A DNA stretch of 64,000 nucleotides. It comes from Adiantum capillus-veneris (Eukaryota; Streptophyta; Polypodiopsida; Polypodiales; Pteridaceae). Shown one piece after another: positions 1 through 11,599 of this stretch. Both the position numbers and the translations under genes were made by a program. Location of the stretch: NCBI GenBank assembly GCA_014529385.2, contig CM043956.1, forward strand, positions 61,388,120 through 61,452,119, given 5' to 3'. The notes beneath the pieces were generated by a model. It was given only the letters and a program-made list of their open reading frames with translations. It was not told the origin of the DNA and did no database searches. How positions within the stretch are numbered: position 1 is the first letter of the stretch; every line of letters begins with the position of its first letter.

Positions 1-3000
1 GAGATTTTCCGATTACGGCGGTGACGTGCTTGGGGAGCTTTTAATTTAATGTGGCTTAAACAGGTTGTTGCGGGAGCAACTTCTCCCGGCTGGCAATGAA
101 ATGCTCCCCTCCAGGCCAGACGCAAAGCGACTATTGACCTCAGTTGGCTTGGACTACAACAAGATTCATGCATGTCCAAATGATTGAATTATTTTTTGCA
201 ATGAATTCACAGATTGTCTGTCATGTCCTAAGTGCGGAGCAATGCGCTACAAACAAGATGCGGTTGGCGAGTCAGTGCCAGCTAAAGTGTTGCGACATTT
301 TCCTATTATTCCGAGGATAAAAAGCATGTTTCATTGTGGTTCCATTGCAAAGTTGATGCGGTGGCATTCTACGAATAGATCCACTGACGCAACATTTAGG
401 GTGCCTGCTGATTCAAAGGCTTGGAGGCACATTGAAGATACATGGCCACATTTTAAGAGGGAACCACACAATTTGCGTTTGGGCATGGCAATGGATGGAG
501 TCAATCCATTTGGCTTGAGAAGTTCATCATGGAGCACTTGGCCTGTGTGCCTTGTCAATTACAACCTCCCACCATGGCTTGCCATTAAGAAGGGTCATTT
601 GATATTAGGCTTGATTGTACCTGGTAAGTTCAAGGCCAAATACATGGATGTTTATCTAGCACCACTAGTTGACGAGCTCCAGGAGTTATGGCATGGGATC
701 GACATAGCAGATGCGGTTGAATCAGCAGGACAATAGCATGCAAGGATCCATGGACTTCTTATGTGAACTATGCATGATTGGCCAGGATACGATGAAGCTT
801 CTGGTAATGGTTCTTGATTTACAAAATTCTCGCTATTCGCAAGCACTCTGTGTAGTACTAAATCATGCTTTAATATATGTAGGGCTTACAACTTTGGGAT
901 ACAATGCATGTCCAATTTGCGGGCCGTCTTTGGATGTGTGCTATTCTTCCCCTCTTCGAAAGACAATTTATCAATTCCACCGTCGTTATCTTCCAGATGG
1001 CCATCACTTGCGCGAAGGTCAGCTTGGTCGCGTCGAATGTCATCCTATGCATGTACAAGAGTGGCGTCGCCAATGGGTGCAACATGAGGGGCAACCTATT
1101 CTAGGAATGAAACGTTTGTCCATTCTCCATACGTTGCCGTACTGGGGTGATCTACTAATTAATTATTTGTTGGATCCAATGCATATATTCAAGAATGTGG
1201 GAGAGCTCTTCTGGAAGACAATCATGGGAATGAAAGACAATCGAGCTTCACAAGATGATTTGCAGTCAGTTGGAAAGATGCCAGAGCTGTGGCCTTTTAC
1301 CAATGCAGCGGGCCAAACAAAGCTTCCAAGAGCGCCATGGGTATTGCTAAAAAGCGAGGAACAACAAGTCAAAAGGGTGATTTTAGAGTTCAGGACGCCA
1401 ATAGGATGCATGCGATGTCTCAAGACATCATTCACCCCTGACGATCAACTGTCAGGACTGAAATCGCACGACTGGCATAAGTTCTTGCAATTTATTCTTC
1501 CAATTGCGATCAAGGGGTGTTTAACGGAGGAAGTGCAGTCCTGCATATACAAGATTTCAGAGCTAGTGCGGTGGATCTCTTCCAAGGAGATATGAGAGGA
1601 ATCCATTGCAGTTGCAAGGGCTAACTCCATTGAGGCAATTTGCATGATTGAGAAGTAGCTACCCACAAGCTGCCCAACTATCCAAATGCACTTGCTCGTC
1701 CATGTAGTAGATGAGGTTGCAGTGGCAGGTACAGTCCACAGTCGTTGGATGGTCTTTCTAGAGTGGTTCATAACACTTAAGGGTTTTGTTCGTCAAAACG
1801 CGCGTCCAGAGGGGAGCATGGCAGAGGATGGCTGGTGCAAGAGTCTCTTGTCTTGACGACCAAATTTCTATCCATTTCTGACCCAGAAATGCCTCGACTA
1901 TGGAGCGATGAGGAGGATACAAGATTGGTGGGAGAGGAGCCGCAGGGGCAAGGGGTGCCAAAAAAATGAAAACGACGCCATGCGAGAAAAGATCATGAAG
2001 TTCTGCATACTAAATTTAGAGCCGATGCAAAAATGGCTTGAAAGGTACAAAGAAGAGAAAGAGAGACCGAACAGGGAGCGACACAATTTCAGGCGAAGCC
2101 GAACGACTAGAGGCTTACCCTTGACAGACTGTCTCGCTCCTCTACCTGAATTCCCTACAATGGCATGGTTGGACAAGACGGTGAGAGCAGCAAGACAAAT
2201 CGCAGAACCCATATCTCTAGAAGAGGAAGAGCTGGCTATTGGATGTGACTAGAGGTATCATACATACATGGCAATGTGGTTGCATGGAAAGCATTTCAGA
2301 ACACAACAAATTGACAGCATAAAAAACACGTTTGACAGTGGGGTAATGATTAGTTTCATGCAAAAGAGCAGGGCCAGTGCCAGAGACACGAATGAGAGCA
2401 CTAGCAACCGGGATTACTGTGGTCTGCTGTCAGATATCTTGAAAGTCAGCTTCAGACGGTTTGAGATGTTTTTGCTGGATGTGAAGTGGTTCAAGGTGAT
2501 TACTTCTGGTCGCAATGCAATGGTACACAGAGATGGAAACAAGCTTGTGCAAATAGATTCTTCAAAGGTTTGGACAGATGCAAGCAACACGTTTGCTCTC
2601 CCTGAACATTGCGAGCAAGTGGTCTTTGTACCGGACACTCAAGAGCGACAATGGTGGTTTGTGGTTCAGGTTGCTCCAAGAAATAAACAAGTATTTGAAG
2701 GGCAAGAGCTCCTGGAGGAAAGTCGCCCAGACGACGTAGATACTACTGTGACATTAGATGAGTTGGACAAAGGTATCGCAGAGGAAGCTGACAGATATAC
2801 GAGGGATAACGCAGACGAGGCAGATATGACACTTGTAGATGAAGATGCAATGGATGAAGACAATCTGTCAGAACGAGTTGGGACAGAGTTAGGTCTGCAG
2901 TTAGAGATAGACGATGATACGGTGCAAGATCTTATCGATGATGCCTCACTAGTCAAGGCCTATAAGTGTTTGTGTGAAGAAGTTGATTTAAAATTAAGCT

Positions 3001-3014
3001 CTTTCTTAATTTAA
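1..3014 (+). pseudogene. TNP2-like CACTA transposase with DUF4218 and DUF4216 regions (outer element), degraded
   Basis: This is the transposase of the En/Spm (Transposase_21) family, which cuts CACTA ends. Reading from the left edge I see KIHACPND and CPKCGAMRYK, then AMDGVNPFG, NYNLPPWLAIKKG, HDWPGYDEASG, ACPICGP, HRRYLPDGHH, SILHTLPYW and DPMHIFKNV, all in family order. A DUF4218-like part (about 1,460-1,800; HLLVHVVDE, SRWMVFLEWF) and a DUF4216-like part (about 2,410-2,700; DVKWFKV, EQVVFVPD, WFVVQVAPRNKQVF) follow, then an acidic tail. A 79-nt intron at 804-882 restores the frame. In-frame stops at about 734, 764, 1,593 and 1,656 and a frameshift near 1,830 make it a pseudogene. The N terminus is outside the window. 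Confidence 0.9.
804..882 (+). other. Probable intron in tnp2
   Basis: The segment starts GTAATGG and ends ATATGTAG. Removing it joins the codons for YDEASG to LTTLGYNACPIC in frame, giving the usual TNP2 spacing between the SG and ACPxC motifs. The unspliced reading changes frame here. The intron is inferred from family spacing, without transcript data. Confidence 0.7.
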
Positions 3015-3055
3015 GCAAAGGTGTTCTGACACTTTCTTTGACTTTCTTTGTGCAG

Positions 3056-4141
3056 AACTTTACTAGGGCAGACCATTATCCAGATCCCGCTTCTATGAGT
3101 GCGGATACATTTATGGCTTCATCACACGGATAACGCCCAGTCAGATGGCAGATGCGTCTCAGTATTGGGCAGCCAGAGGCACGGGTACCACGCCTTCGGG
3201 CTTCACACTCGAGGGTCCGACACCTATGGGGGGGACACCTATGGAGGGGACGCCTATGGGTACGACGCATGCGAGGTCTCCCATCGATCACGGCCACTTC
3301 GACACCTAGGGGTATGGCAGAGGCGGGTACGTTATCATCTCCATAACACAGGCGCACTCGCTGATCTCGACGATCGTCAGGTGGAGGTGGTGGTTGTTAT
3401 GGAGGAGGGTCCATAGATGCTTCGACCCCTCCTTGCTCATGACCCCCATCCTACCTAGGCACACCTCTTGAAACACCTCTTAGCACACATCGGACACCTT
3501 GGGGGACACATGATCCTAGTGCCTCCAAGTCGGGACTGAGATGAGACAGCGGGTTCGCCACCTCGCGGAGCTGCAGTTTTTGACCAGCATTATGACGCCT
3601 TGGCCTGATCAGGATCGCAACAAAATCAATTATATAGTGGAGACCATCATGAGAGAGTATCAGCCTGCTCTGGATTCAAAGGAGCTTCTGAGGAGGTGGA
3701 TCAAGGGTGTTGCACGGAACACCGTGAAACATCGTCAAGATGCATCTCGTCGGGCTTTCAGAACCGGCTCGTCGAAGCCTTTGGGCATCTCACACGAGAC
3801 TTGGCAGTAGATCAGGGAGGATGAGCAGATAGCGGACACGCGGTTCAGACAGTAGCATCAGGCCGCGGAGGTACGACAGATGACCAGGGGCACATCTCAT
3901 CTTGGCAGCGGAGGTTTCGACACCTTTTGCTATGAGTTTGTGAGTTTCCAATCCAATCTTAGCTATGGCGTTTTTTTTTAAAACTCGATGAATCATGTAT
4001 TATTAATTACTTTGGTTCTTGTGTAAACACAGAATCTTGGAATGCATCGAGCCCCGACATGCCAAGAGGAGACAGATGGATATCGGAGAAGCATTTATGA
4101 AGTATTGAATGATCTTGCTGCCGTAGGAGAGCGTGTAGACT
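3056..4141 (+). pseudogene. Second CACTA gene (TNPA-like position), outer copy, 5' portion
   Basis: This follows the tnp2/DUF4216 exon after an apparent intron ending TTTGTGCAG at 3,055. It encodes a proline/threonine/glycine-rich N-terminal part (TTPSGFTLEGPTPMGGTP and similar) and a conserved basic block (MRQRVRHLAEL, YIVETIMREYQPAL, WIKGVARNTVKHRQDASRRA, GISHETWQ). A last exon begins near 4,033 (DGYRRSIYEVLNDLAAVGERVD). That exon is cut at 4,141 by the inner CACTA and resumes at 11,949. Frameshifts (about 3,120 and 3,300-3,540) and stops are present. The protein occupies the place of TNPA or Ptta/En/Spm-type partner proteins, but I do not recognise a diagnostic domain. The inner element holds a better-preserved copy. 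Confidence 0.6.
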
Positions 4142-4350
4142 CACTACAACAAAAAAGGGGATTATCAACGTATATAGCGACGCTAAAGGTCGCTATACGC
4201 GTCGATATATGCGTCCCTGTGAAACAATCACAAAGAGCGTCGATATACGCATGGAAAGGCTTTATTAGCGACACAGATAGCGATGCGTATATTGACGCTA
4301 GTATAGACGGGTATAGCGACGTGTATATCAACGACCATAACAGTAAAAAA
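4142..4350 (-). repeat. Left terminal and subterminal repeats of inner CACTA
   Basis: The terminal repeat is followed by short motifs of the type CGTCGATATA, CGACGCTA and TAGCGACG in both orientations. These resemble the motifs before the right end at about 11,760-11,940 (CGTCGATATATGCG, CGACGCGTATA). Arrays like this are known transposase-binding regions in CACTA elements. The function here is inferred from position. Confidence 0.75.
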
Positions 4351-4589
4351 AATTTATTGGGCAGAGGGCAGGTAGCCTGGCCTGTGCCCAATGAAAAGAT
4401 GGACACAGGCACCACAGCCAGACTTCCTGCCCTCTGCCCAAGAAAGCGAGAAGCACCAAAATCAACCGTGCTCCCGCAGAAATTTCGGCAGAGTTCCCTT
4501 TGTTTTTACATAAACTTTTCAAAAAAAAAAAAATCATGTATACGCCTCCTACATGCTATCCATGTAGGATCTCACATGAGATTTAAGGC

Positions 4590-4905
4590 CAATGACCATA
4601 ACGAACCATAACCATAACTTAAAAGCATAACCATAACGAACCATAACCATATAAAAGCATAACCATAACTTAAAACCATAACCATAACCATAACTTAAAA
4701 CCATAACCGACCAATATAACCACTTTGATCATAACCAGAAACAAAATTAACAATAACCATAAGCATAACCAGAAAGTTAAACAAAACCTGAACCATAACT
4801 ATGTATATACAAGAATAGGAGAAATGACCATGTCTATACAATGACAATGACAATAAACATAACCATAAGGAAAACAATAACTGTATGAACAATAATCATA
4901 ACCAT
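4590..4905 (+). repeat. Degenerate CCATAA hexamer array (inner CACTA)
   Basis: Repeated AACCATAACCATAA units are interrupted by AACTTAAAA and similar words. The outer element has the same array in inverted orientation at about 12,165-12,420 (GGTTATGGTTATGG), so it is a family feature of the transcribed 3' flank. The hexamer TTATGG is not the plant telomere repeat TTTAGGG. Confidence 0.8.
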
Positions 4906-5087
4906 ATATATATGTCTATACAAAAGGAGACACAGAAGCGTGTCTATGTCTCACAAAGCATATATATGAAATCCGGGCTGATGACTAGGCATCACAACCT
5001 GCACATAGGACAACTCACAAAATTAGTATTCACATATACTTACTTAATTAAATCAACTCACACATATTAACGTCTCACCTCAAGCGA

Positions 5088-6213
5088 TCAGTGAGACTGT
5101 AAGGCCGCCCAGTCTACAGGATCTCCTGAAGCATCAAGATCATTCAATACTTCATAGATACCTCTGTAATATCCATCTGACTCCTCTTGATGTGTCGGGC
5201 TCGATGCATCGCAAGATTCTGTGTTTATACAAAAATCAGAGTAATAAGAATACATGATTCATCAGGTTTTAAAAAACGCCAAAGTTAAGATTGGATTACA
5301 AACTCACAAACTCATAGCGAAAGGTGTCGAAGCCTCCGCTGCCAAGATGAGATGTCCCCCTGGTCATCTATCGTATCTGCACAGCCTCACGCTGCTGTCT
5401 GAATCGCGTGGCCACTGTCCGCTCATCCTCCCTGATCTGAAGCCACGTCTCGTGTGGGATGCCCGAAGGCTTCGGCAAGCCGGTCCTGAAAGACTTCCGA
5501 GATGCATCTCGTTGATGTTTCACGGTGTCCCGTGCAACACCCTTGATCCAGCTCCTCGGAACAGCGTCAGAACCCAGAGCAGGCTGGTACTCTCTCAGGA
5601 TGGTCTCCACTATGTAAGTGACTTTGTCCTTTTCCTGTCGATCCCAAGACGTCAGAATGCTGGTCGAAAACTATAGCTCCGCGAGCTGGCGAATCCGCTG
5701 TCTCATCTCAGTCCCGACTCTATCCATGTCAACAGAACCATCTGGCCGTACAGTATAGAGCTTGCAGGCACTAGGATCGTGTGCCCCCCAAGGTGTTCGA
5801 GGTGTGCCAAGAGGTGTGTCGAGAGGTGTGCCTGGGTAGGATGGGGGTCGTGAGCGAGGAGGGATCGAAGCATCTGTGGACCCTCCTCCACAGCAACCAC
5901 CACCTCCACCTGACAATCGTCGAGATCGGCGAGTACGCCTGTGCTGCGGAGATGAGGACGTACCCGCCTCTGCCCCACCCCTAGGTGTCGAAGCGGCCGT
6001 GATAGGAGAAGCAGGCGTCGTACCCATAGGCATCCCCCCCCTAGGCGTCGGACCCTCGGGTGTGAAGTACGGAGGCGTAGAACCCGTGCCTCTGGCTACC
6101 CAGTACTGAGAAGCCTCTGCCATATGAGCAAGCGTCATCCGTATAACGAAGCCCATGAATGCATCTACACTCATAGAAGCGGGATCTGGAAACTGGTCTA
6201 CCATACTAAAGTC
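5088..6213 (-). pseudogene. Second CACTA gene (TNPA-like position), inner copy
   Basis: The main exon starts after an apparent 94-nt intron (6,307-6,214; GTAAGT...TTTGTGCAG). It reads DQFPDPASMSVDAFMGFVIR, then a Pro/Gly/Thr-rich and Arg/Gly-rich linker (residues about 50-150), DGSVDMDRVGTEMRQRIRQL, YIVETILREYQPALG, SWIKGVARDTVKHQRDASRK and GIPHETWLQIREDERT. A last exon (5,218-5,088, after an AAACACAG acceptor) encodes a tail with the motif YEVLNDLDASGDPVDW and a TGA stop. Only two in-frame TAG codons (about 5,671 and 5,366) interrupt it, both at places where the outer copy has CAG. The function is unknown; by position it may be the accessory DNA-binding protein of the element. Confidence 0.65.
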
Positions 6214-6307
6214 CTGCACAAAGAAAGTAAAATAAAGCGTCAGAACACAGTTGTTTAAATTAACTTTAAGCTTAATTTTAAATCAACGTCTTCACACAAA
6301 CACTTAC

Positions 6308-7811
6308 AGGCCTAGGCCTCGACGAGTGAGGCATCATCGATAAGATCTTTCACCGTTTCATCGTCTATCTCTAATTGCAAACAGAACTCTGCCCCAACTC
6401 GTTCTGGCAGATTGTCTTCATCCATTGCATCTTCATCTACAAGTGTCAATTCTGGCTCGTCTGCGTCATCCCTCGTATATCTGTCAACTTCCTCTACCAT
6501 ACCTTCGTCCATCTCATCTAATGTCACAGTAGTATGGACGTCATCTGACTGAATTTCCTCCATGAGATCTTGCTCTTCAAATACTTGTTTATTTCTTGGA
6601 GCAACCTGAACCACAAACCACCACTGTCGCTCTCGAGGGTCCGGTACAAAGACCACTTGCTCGCAATGTTTGGGGAGAGCAAATGTGTCGCTCACATCTG
6701 TCCAAGCCTTTGTAGAATCTATTTGCACAAGTTTGTTTCCGTCTCTGCATACCGTTGCATTGCGACCAGAAGTAATCACCTTGAACCACTTCACATCCAA
6801 CAAAAACATCTCAAACCGCGTGAAGCTTACTTTCAGGATATCTGACACCAGACCACAGTAATCTAGGTTGTTAGCTCTCATTCGTGTCTTTGGCACTAGA
6901 CCTGCTCTTTTGCATGAAACTAACCATTACCCCACTGTCAAACGTGTTTCTTCTGCTGTCAATTTTTTGTGTTCTCAAATGTTTTCCATGCGACCACAGT
7001 GCCATGTATGTATGATACTTCCAGTCACATCCAATAGCCAGCTCTTCCTTTTCTAGAGATATGGGTTCTCCGATCTGTCGAGCTGCTCTCACTATCTTGT
7101 CCAACCATGCCATTGTAGGGAATTCAAGTAGAGGAGCGAGATATTCTGGCAAGGGTAAACCTCTAGTCGTTCGGCTTCGCCTGAAATCCTATCGCTTCCT
7201 ATTGCGACTCTCTTTCTCTTCTTCGTACCTTTCAAGCCATTTTTGCATCGGCACTGAATTTAGTATACAGAACTTCATTATCTTTTCTCGCATGGCGTCG
7301 TTCATTTTCTTCGGCACCCCTTGCCCTTGCGGCTCCTCTCCCACCAGTCTTGCATCCTCCTCATCGCCCCACTGTCGAGGCATTTCTGGGTCAGAAACGG
7401 ATAGAAATTCAGTCGTCAATACAAGAGACTCTTGCACCAGCCATCCTTCTGCCATGCTCCCCTCTGGACGCGCTTTTTGGCGAACAAAACCCTTAAGTGT
7501 TTTCATGAACCGCTCTAGAAAGAACATCCAACGGCTGTGGACTGTACCTACCAGTACAACCTCATCTACTACATGGACGAGCAAGTGCATTTGGATAGTT
7601 AGACAGCTTGTGGATAGATACTTCTCAATCATGCAAACTGCCTCAATGGAGTTAGCCCTTGCGACTGCAATAGATTCCTCCTGTATCTCCTTGGAAGAGA
7701 TCCACCACACTAGCTCTGAAATCTTGTATATGCAGGTCCGCACTTCCTCTGTTAAACACCCCTTGATCGCAATTAGAAGAATGAATTGCAAGAACTTATG
7801 CCAGTCGTGAG
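6308..7811 (-). pseudogene. 3' part of tnp2 transposase (DUF4218 end, DUF4216) of inner CACTA
   Basis: This aligns with outer residues from DWHKFLQFI onward. I see SELVWWISSKE, HLLVHVVDE, SRWMFFLERF, AMREKIMKFCILN, PTMAWLDKIVRAARQI, DVKWFKVITSGRNA, EQVVFVPD and QVAPRNKQVF, then an acidic tail ending DDASLVEA. It is better preserved than the outer copy. There is one stop near 7,187 and one frame change near 6,880. A six-base duplication (AGGCCT) at about 6,312 creates a TAG just before the splice donor. Homology to the outer copy stops abruptly at about 7,811, so the catalytic N-terminal two thirds are deleted. Confidence 0.88.
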
Positions 7812-8104
7812 ATGCTCATTACATATCCTACACTTGCGCAGGATTTGATACTTGCAGAGCGTGCACGAGCATGAAATCTTTTCCTCCATGTTAGTTGATG
7901 ACGTTGCCATCTACAATGATTATGAATGTTGTTTTAATATATATACTCCTCACAATGTAAACTACCTCGCATTCTCTATTCTTGCCCAATCTCTGTACAC
8001 CTCGGTCCAGAGGTGTACAAAGATCAGGACCACCGGGTCAAAATCTCGTCTTTATTGGTCAAATCCTATATGGGTAGATACATACGTGCATGCCCAGGTG
8101 TACA
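7812..8104. other. Unrecognised segment between tnp2 breakpoint and satellite
   Basis: There is no coding similarity that I can see. It contains a perfect 10-bp inverted repeat with a 6-base loop (TGTACACCTC GGTCCA GAGGTGTACA, 7,994-8,019). The word AGGTGTACAA recurs at 8,096, next to the start of the tandem array. It may be the single-copy flank captured with the satellite. Confidence 0.4.
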
Positions 8105-10645
8105 ACCGGATTTGACCTACGGCTTGTGTATTTGGATTTTCTTCTATCAGTTTGACCTACGGCTTGCCATACGCGCTCTTGACATTTCCTAAAGACTACC
8201 TAATTGTCTACGGATGGTTTCAATAGACTTAGAAGCCATTTTCGAAGTCCGTTTGCGTTTTTTCGTAGAAAAACGCAACCGGATTTGACCTACGACTTGT
8301 GTATTTGGCATTTCTTCTATCCATTTGACCTACGGCTTGCCATACGCACTCTTGACATTGCCTAAAGACTACCTAATCATCTACGGATGGTTTCAGTAGG
8401 CATAGAAGCCATTTCCGAAGTCCGTTTGCGTTTTTCCGTAGAAAAACGCAACCGGATTTGACCTACGGCTTGTGTATTTGGCGTTTCTTCTATCCGTTTG
8501 ACCTACGGCTTGCCATACGCGCTCTTGAAATTGCATAAAGACTACCTAATCGTCTACGGATGGTTTCAGAATGCATAGAAGCCATTTTAGAAGTCCGTTT
8601 GCGTTTTTCCGTAGAAAAACGCAACCGGATTTGACCTACGGCTTGTGTATTTGGCGTTTCTTCTATCCGTTTGACCTACGGCTTGCCATACGCGCTCTTG
8701 ACATTGCCTAAAGACTACCTAATTGTCTACGGATGGTTTCAGTAGTCATAGAAGCCATTTTCGAAGTCCGTTTGCGTTTTTTCGTAGAAAAACGCAACCG
8801 GATTTGACCTACGGCTTGTGTATTTGGCGTTTCTTCTATCCGTTTGACCTACGACTTGCCAAACACGCTCTTGAAATTGCATAAAGACTACCTAATCGTC
8901 TACGGATGGTTTCAGAATGCATAGAAGCCATTTTCGAACTCCGTTTGCATTTTTTCGTAGAAAAACGCAACCGGATTTGACCTACAGCTTGTGTATTTGG
9001 CTTTTCTTCTATCCGTTTGACGTACGGCTTGCCATACGCGCTCTTGACATTGCCTAAAGACTACCTAATCATCTACGGATGGTTTCAGTAGGCATAGAAG
9101 TCATTTCCTAAGTCCGTTTGCGTTTTTCAGTAGAAAAACGCAACCGGATTTGACCTACGGCTTGTGTATTTGGCGTTTCTTCTATCCATTTGACCTACGG
9201 CTTGTCATACGCGCTCTTGACATTACATAAAGACTACCTAATAGTCTATGGATAATTTCAGAATGCATAGAAACCATTTCCGAAGTCCATTTGCGTTTTT
9301 CCGTAGAAAAACGCAACCGGATTTGACTTACGGCTTGTGTATTTGGCGTTTCTTCTATCCGTTTGACCTACTGCTTTCCATACGTGCTCTTGACATTGCC
9401 TAAAGACTACCTAATCGTCTACGGATGGTTTCAGAAAGCATAGAAGCCATTTTCGAAGTCCGTTTGCATTTTTTCGTAGAAAAACGTAACCGGATTTGAC
9501 CTACGGCTTGTGTATTTGGATTTTCTTCTATCAGTTTGACCTACGGCTTGCCATACGCGCTCTTGATATTTCCTAAAGACTACCTAATTGTCTACGGATG
9601 GTTTCAATAGACTTAGAAGCCATTTTCGAAGTCCGTTTGCGTTTTTTCGTAGAAAAACGCAACCGGATTTGACCTACGGCTTGTGTATTTGGCGTTTCTT
9701 CTATCCGTTTGACCTACGGCTTTCCATACGTGCTCTTGACATTGCCTAAAGACTACCTAATCGTCTACGGATGGTTTCAGAAGGCATAGAAGCCATTTCC
9801 GAAGTCCGTTTGCGTTTTTCCGTAGAAAAACGCAACCGGATTTGACCTACGGCTTGTGTATTTGGCGTTTCTTCTATCCGTTTGACCTACGGCTTTCCAT
9901 ACGCGCGCTTGACATTGCCTAAAGACTACCTAATCGTCTACGGATGATTTCAGTAGGCATTGAAGCCATTTTCGAAGTCCGTTTGCGTTTTTCCGTAGAA
10001 AAACGCAACCGGATTTAACCTACGGCTTGTGTATTTGGCGTTTCTTCTATCCGTTTGACCTACGGCTTGCCATACGCGCTCTTGACATTGCCTAAAGACT
10101 ACCTAATCGTCTACGGATGGTTTCAGTAGGCATAGAAGCCATTTACGAAGTCCGTTTGCGTTTTTTCGTAGAAAAACGTAACCGGATTTGACCTACAGCT
10201 TGTGTATTTGGCGTTTCTTCTATCCGTTTGACCTACGGCTTGCCATACGCGCTCTTGACATTGCCTAAAGACTACCTAATCGTCTACGGATGGTTTCAGA
10301 AGACATAGAAGCCATTTCCAAAGTCCATTTGCGTTTTTTCGTAGAAAAACGCAACCGGATTTGACCTACGGCTTGTGTATTTGGCGTTTCTTCTATCCGT
10401 TTGACCTACGGCTTGCCATACACGCTCTTAACATTTCCTAAAGACTACCTAATCGTGTACGGATGGTTTCAGTAGGCATAGAAGCCATTTCCAAAGTCCG
10501 TTTTCGGTTTTTTGTAAAAAAACGCAACCAGATTTGACTTACGGCTTGTGTATTTGACGTTAATTCAAACCCATTGACCTACAGCTTGCCATACGCGCTA
10601 TTGACATTGCTTTAAGACTACCTAATGAACTACGGATGGTTTCAA
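8105..10645. repeat. 173-bp tandem repeat (satellite-like) array, about 14.7 monomers
   Basis: The phrase CCGGATTTGACCTACGGC recurs, with substitutions, so that its GGATTT lies at 8108, 8281, 8454, 8627, 8800, 8973, 9146, 9319, 9492, 9665, 9838, 10011, 10184 and 10357; a fifteenth diverged copy starts at 10,530. The spacing is exactly 173 bp every time, with substitutions but no net indel. Each monomer has two copies of TTTGACCTACGGCTTG about 48 bp apart and an inverted repeat TTGCGTTTTT...AAAAACGCAA around CCGTAG or TCGTAG. Diagnostic variants alternate between neighbours. The array lies wholly inside the inner CACTA element. Confidence 0.95.
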
Positions 10646-10847
10646 CTAGCTGTTTTAGCTGATTAGTCCACACCCAGCAGTTTAGGATTCCATAATATGT
10701 TATTTTGTCATTTTGTTATTCTAACCTAGTATCAGTCTACCACATTGTAACTTTCTGGTCTCATAGGTCACTTTGGCCTTTTGAAGAGTTAACATAACAT
10801 TTCATTTCATTTCTTTCTTTAATTTTAATTTTTTACGCAAACCATAA

Positions 10848-10850
<3 letters not shown>
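10646..10850 (+). mobile_element. LINE 3'-end fragment
   Basis: The sequence with CCAGCAGTTTAGGATTCC, TAGTATCAGTCTACC, TTGTAAC and GGTCTCATAGGTCA resembles 43,000-43,185, which lies directly downstream of a recognisable LINE C-terminal coding region. Both copies then pass into (TC)n. It is therefore a short, 5'-truncated 3' end of the same LINE family, here without coding sequence. Confidence 0.75.
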
Positions 10851-10900
<50 letters not shown>

Positions 10901-11123
10901 GTTTTATTTCCTACGCACATTTTTCTCTCTCTTTAATTTCCTAGACGCACACACACTTCTCTCTTTCTCTCTCTCTCTATCTCTCTCTTTAATTTACTAC
11001 ACGCACACACACTTCTCTCTTTCTCTCTCTTTTCTACACACACACACATACTTCTCTCTCTCTCTCTTTCCTACACACACACACCGCTCTCTATCTCTCT
11101 CTTTAATTTCCTACACCCACACA

Positions 11124-11183
<60 letters not shown>

Positions 11184-11399
11184 AATTTCCAACACGCACA
11201 CACACTTCTCTCTTTCTCTCTCTTTTCTACACACACACACACTTCTCTCTCTCTCTTTCCTACACACACACACCACTCTCTATCTCTCTCTTTAATTTCC
11301 TACACGCACACACACTTCTCTCTTTCTCTCTCTCTCTCTCTTTCCTACACACACACACACACACTTCTCTCTCTCTTTCTTTCCTACACACACACACAC

Positions 11400-11441
<42 letters not shown>

Positions 11442-11466
11442 TACACAAACACACACACACACACAC

Positions 11467-11528
<62 letters not shown>

Positions 11529-11599
11529 TACATACACACACACACACACACCGCTCTCTCTCTCTATCTCTTTCCTACACACACACACACACACACGAT

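Noticed and set aside
4590-4905. Interstitial telomere repeat
   Set aside because: The hexamer is TTATGG/CCATAA and not TTTAGGG or a known plant variant, and it belongs to the CACTA element.
8105-10645. CRISPR-like array
   Set aside because: The whole 173-bp unit repeats, with no unique spacers, and the window is a plant nuclear sequence.
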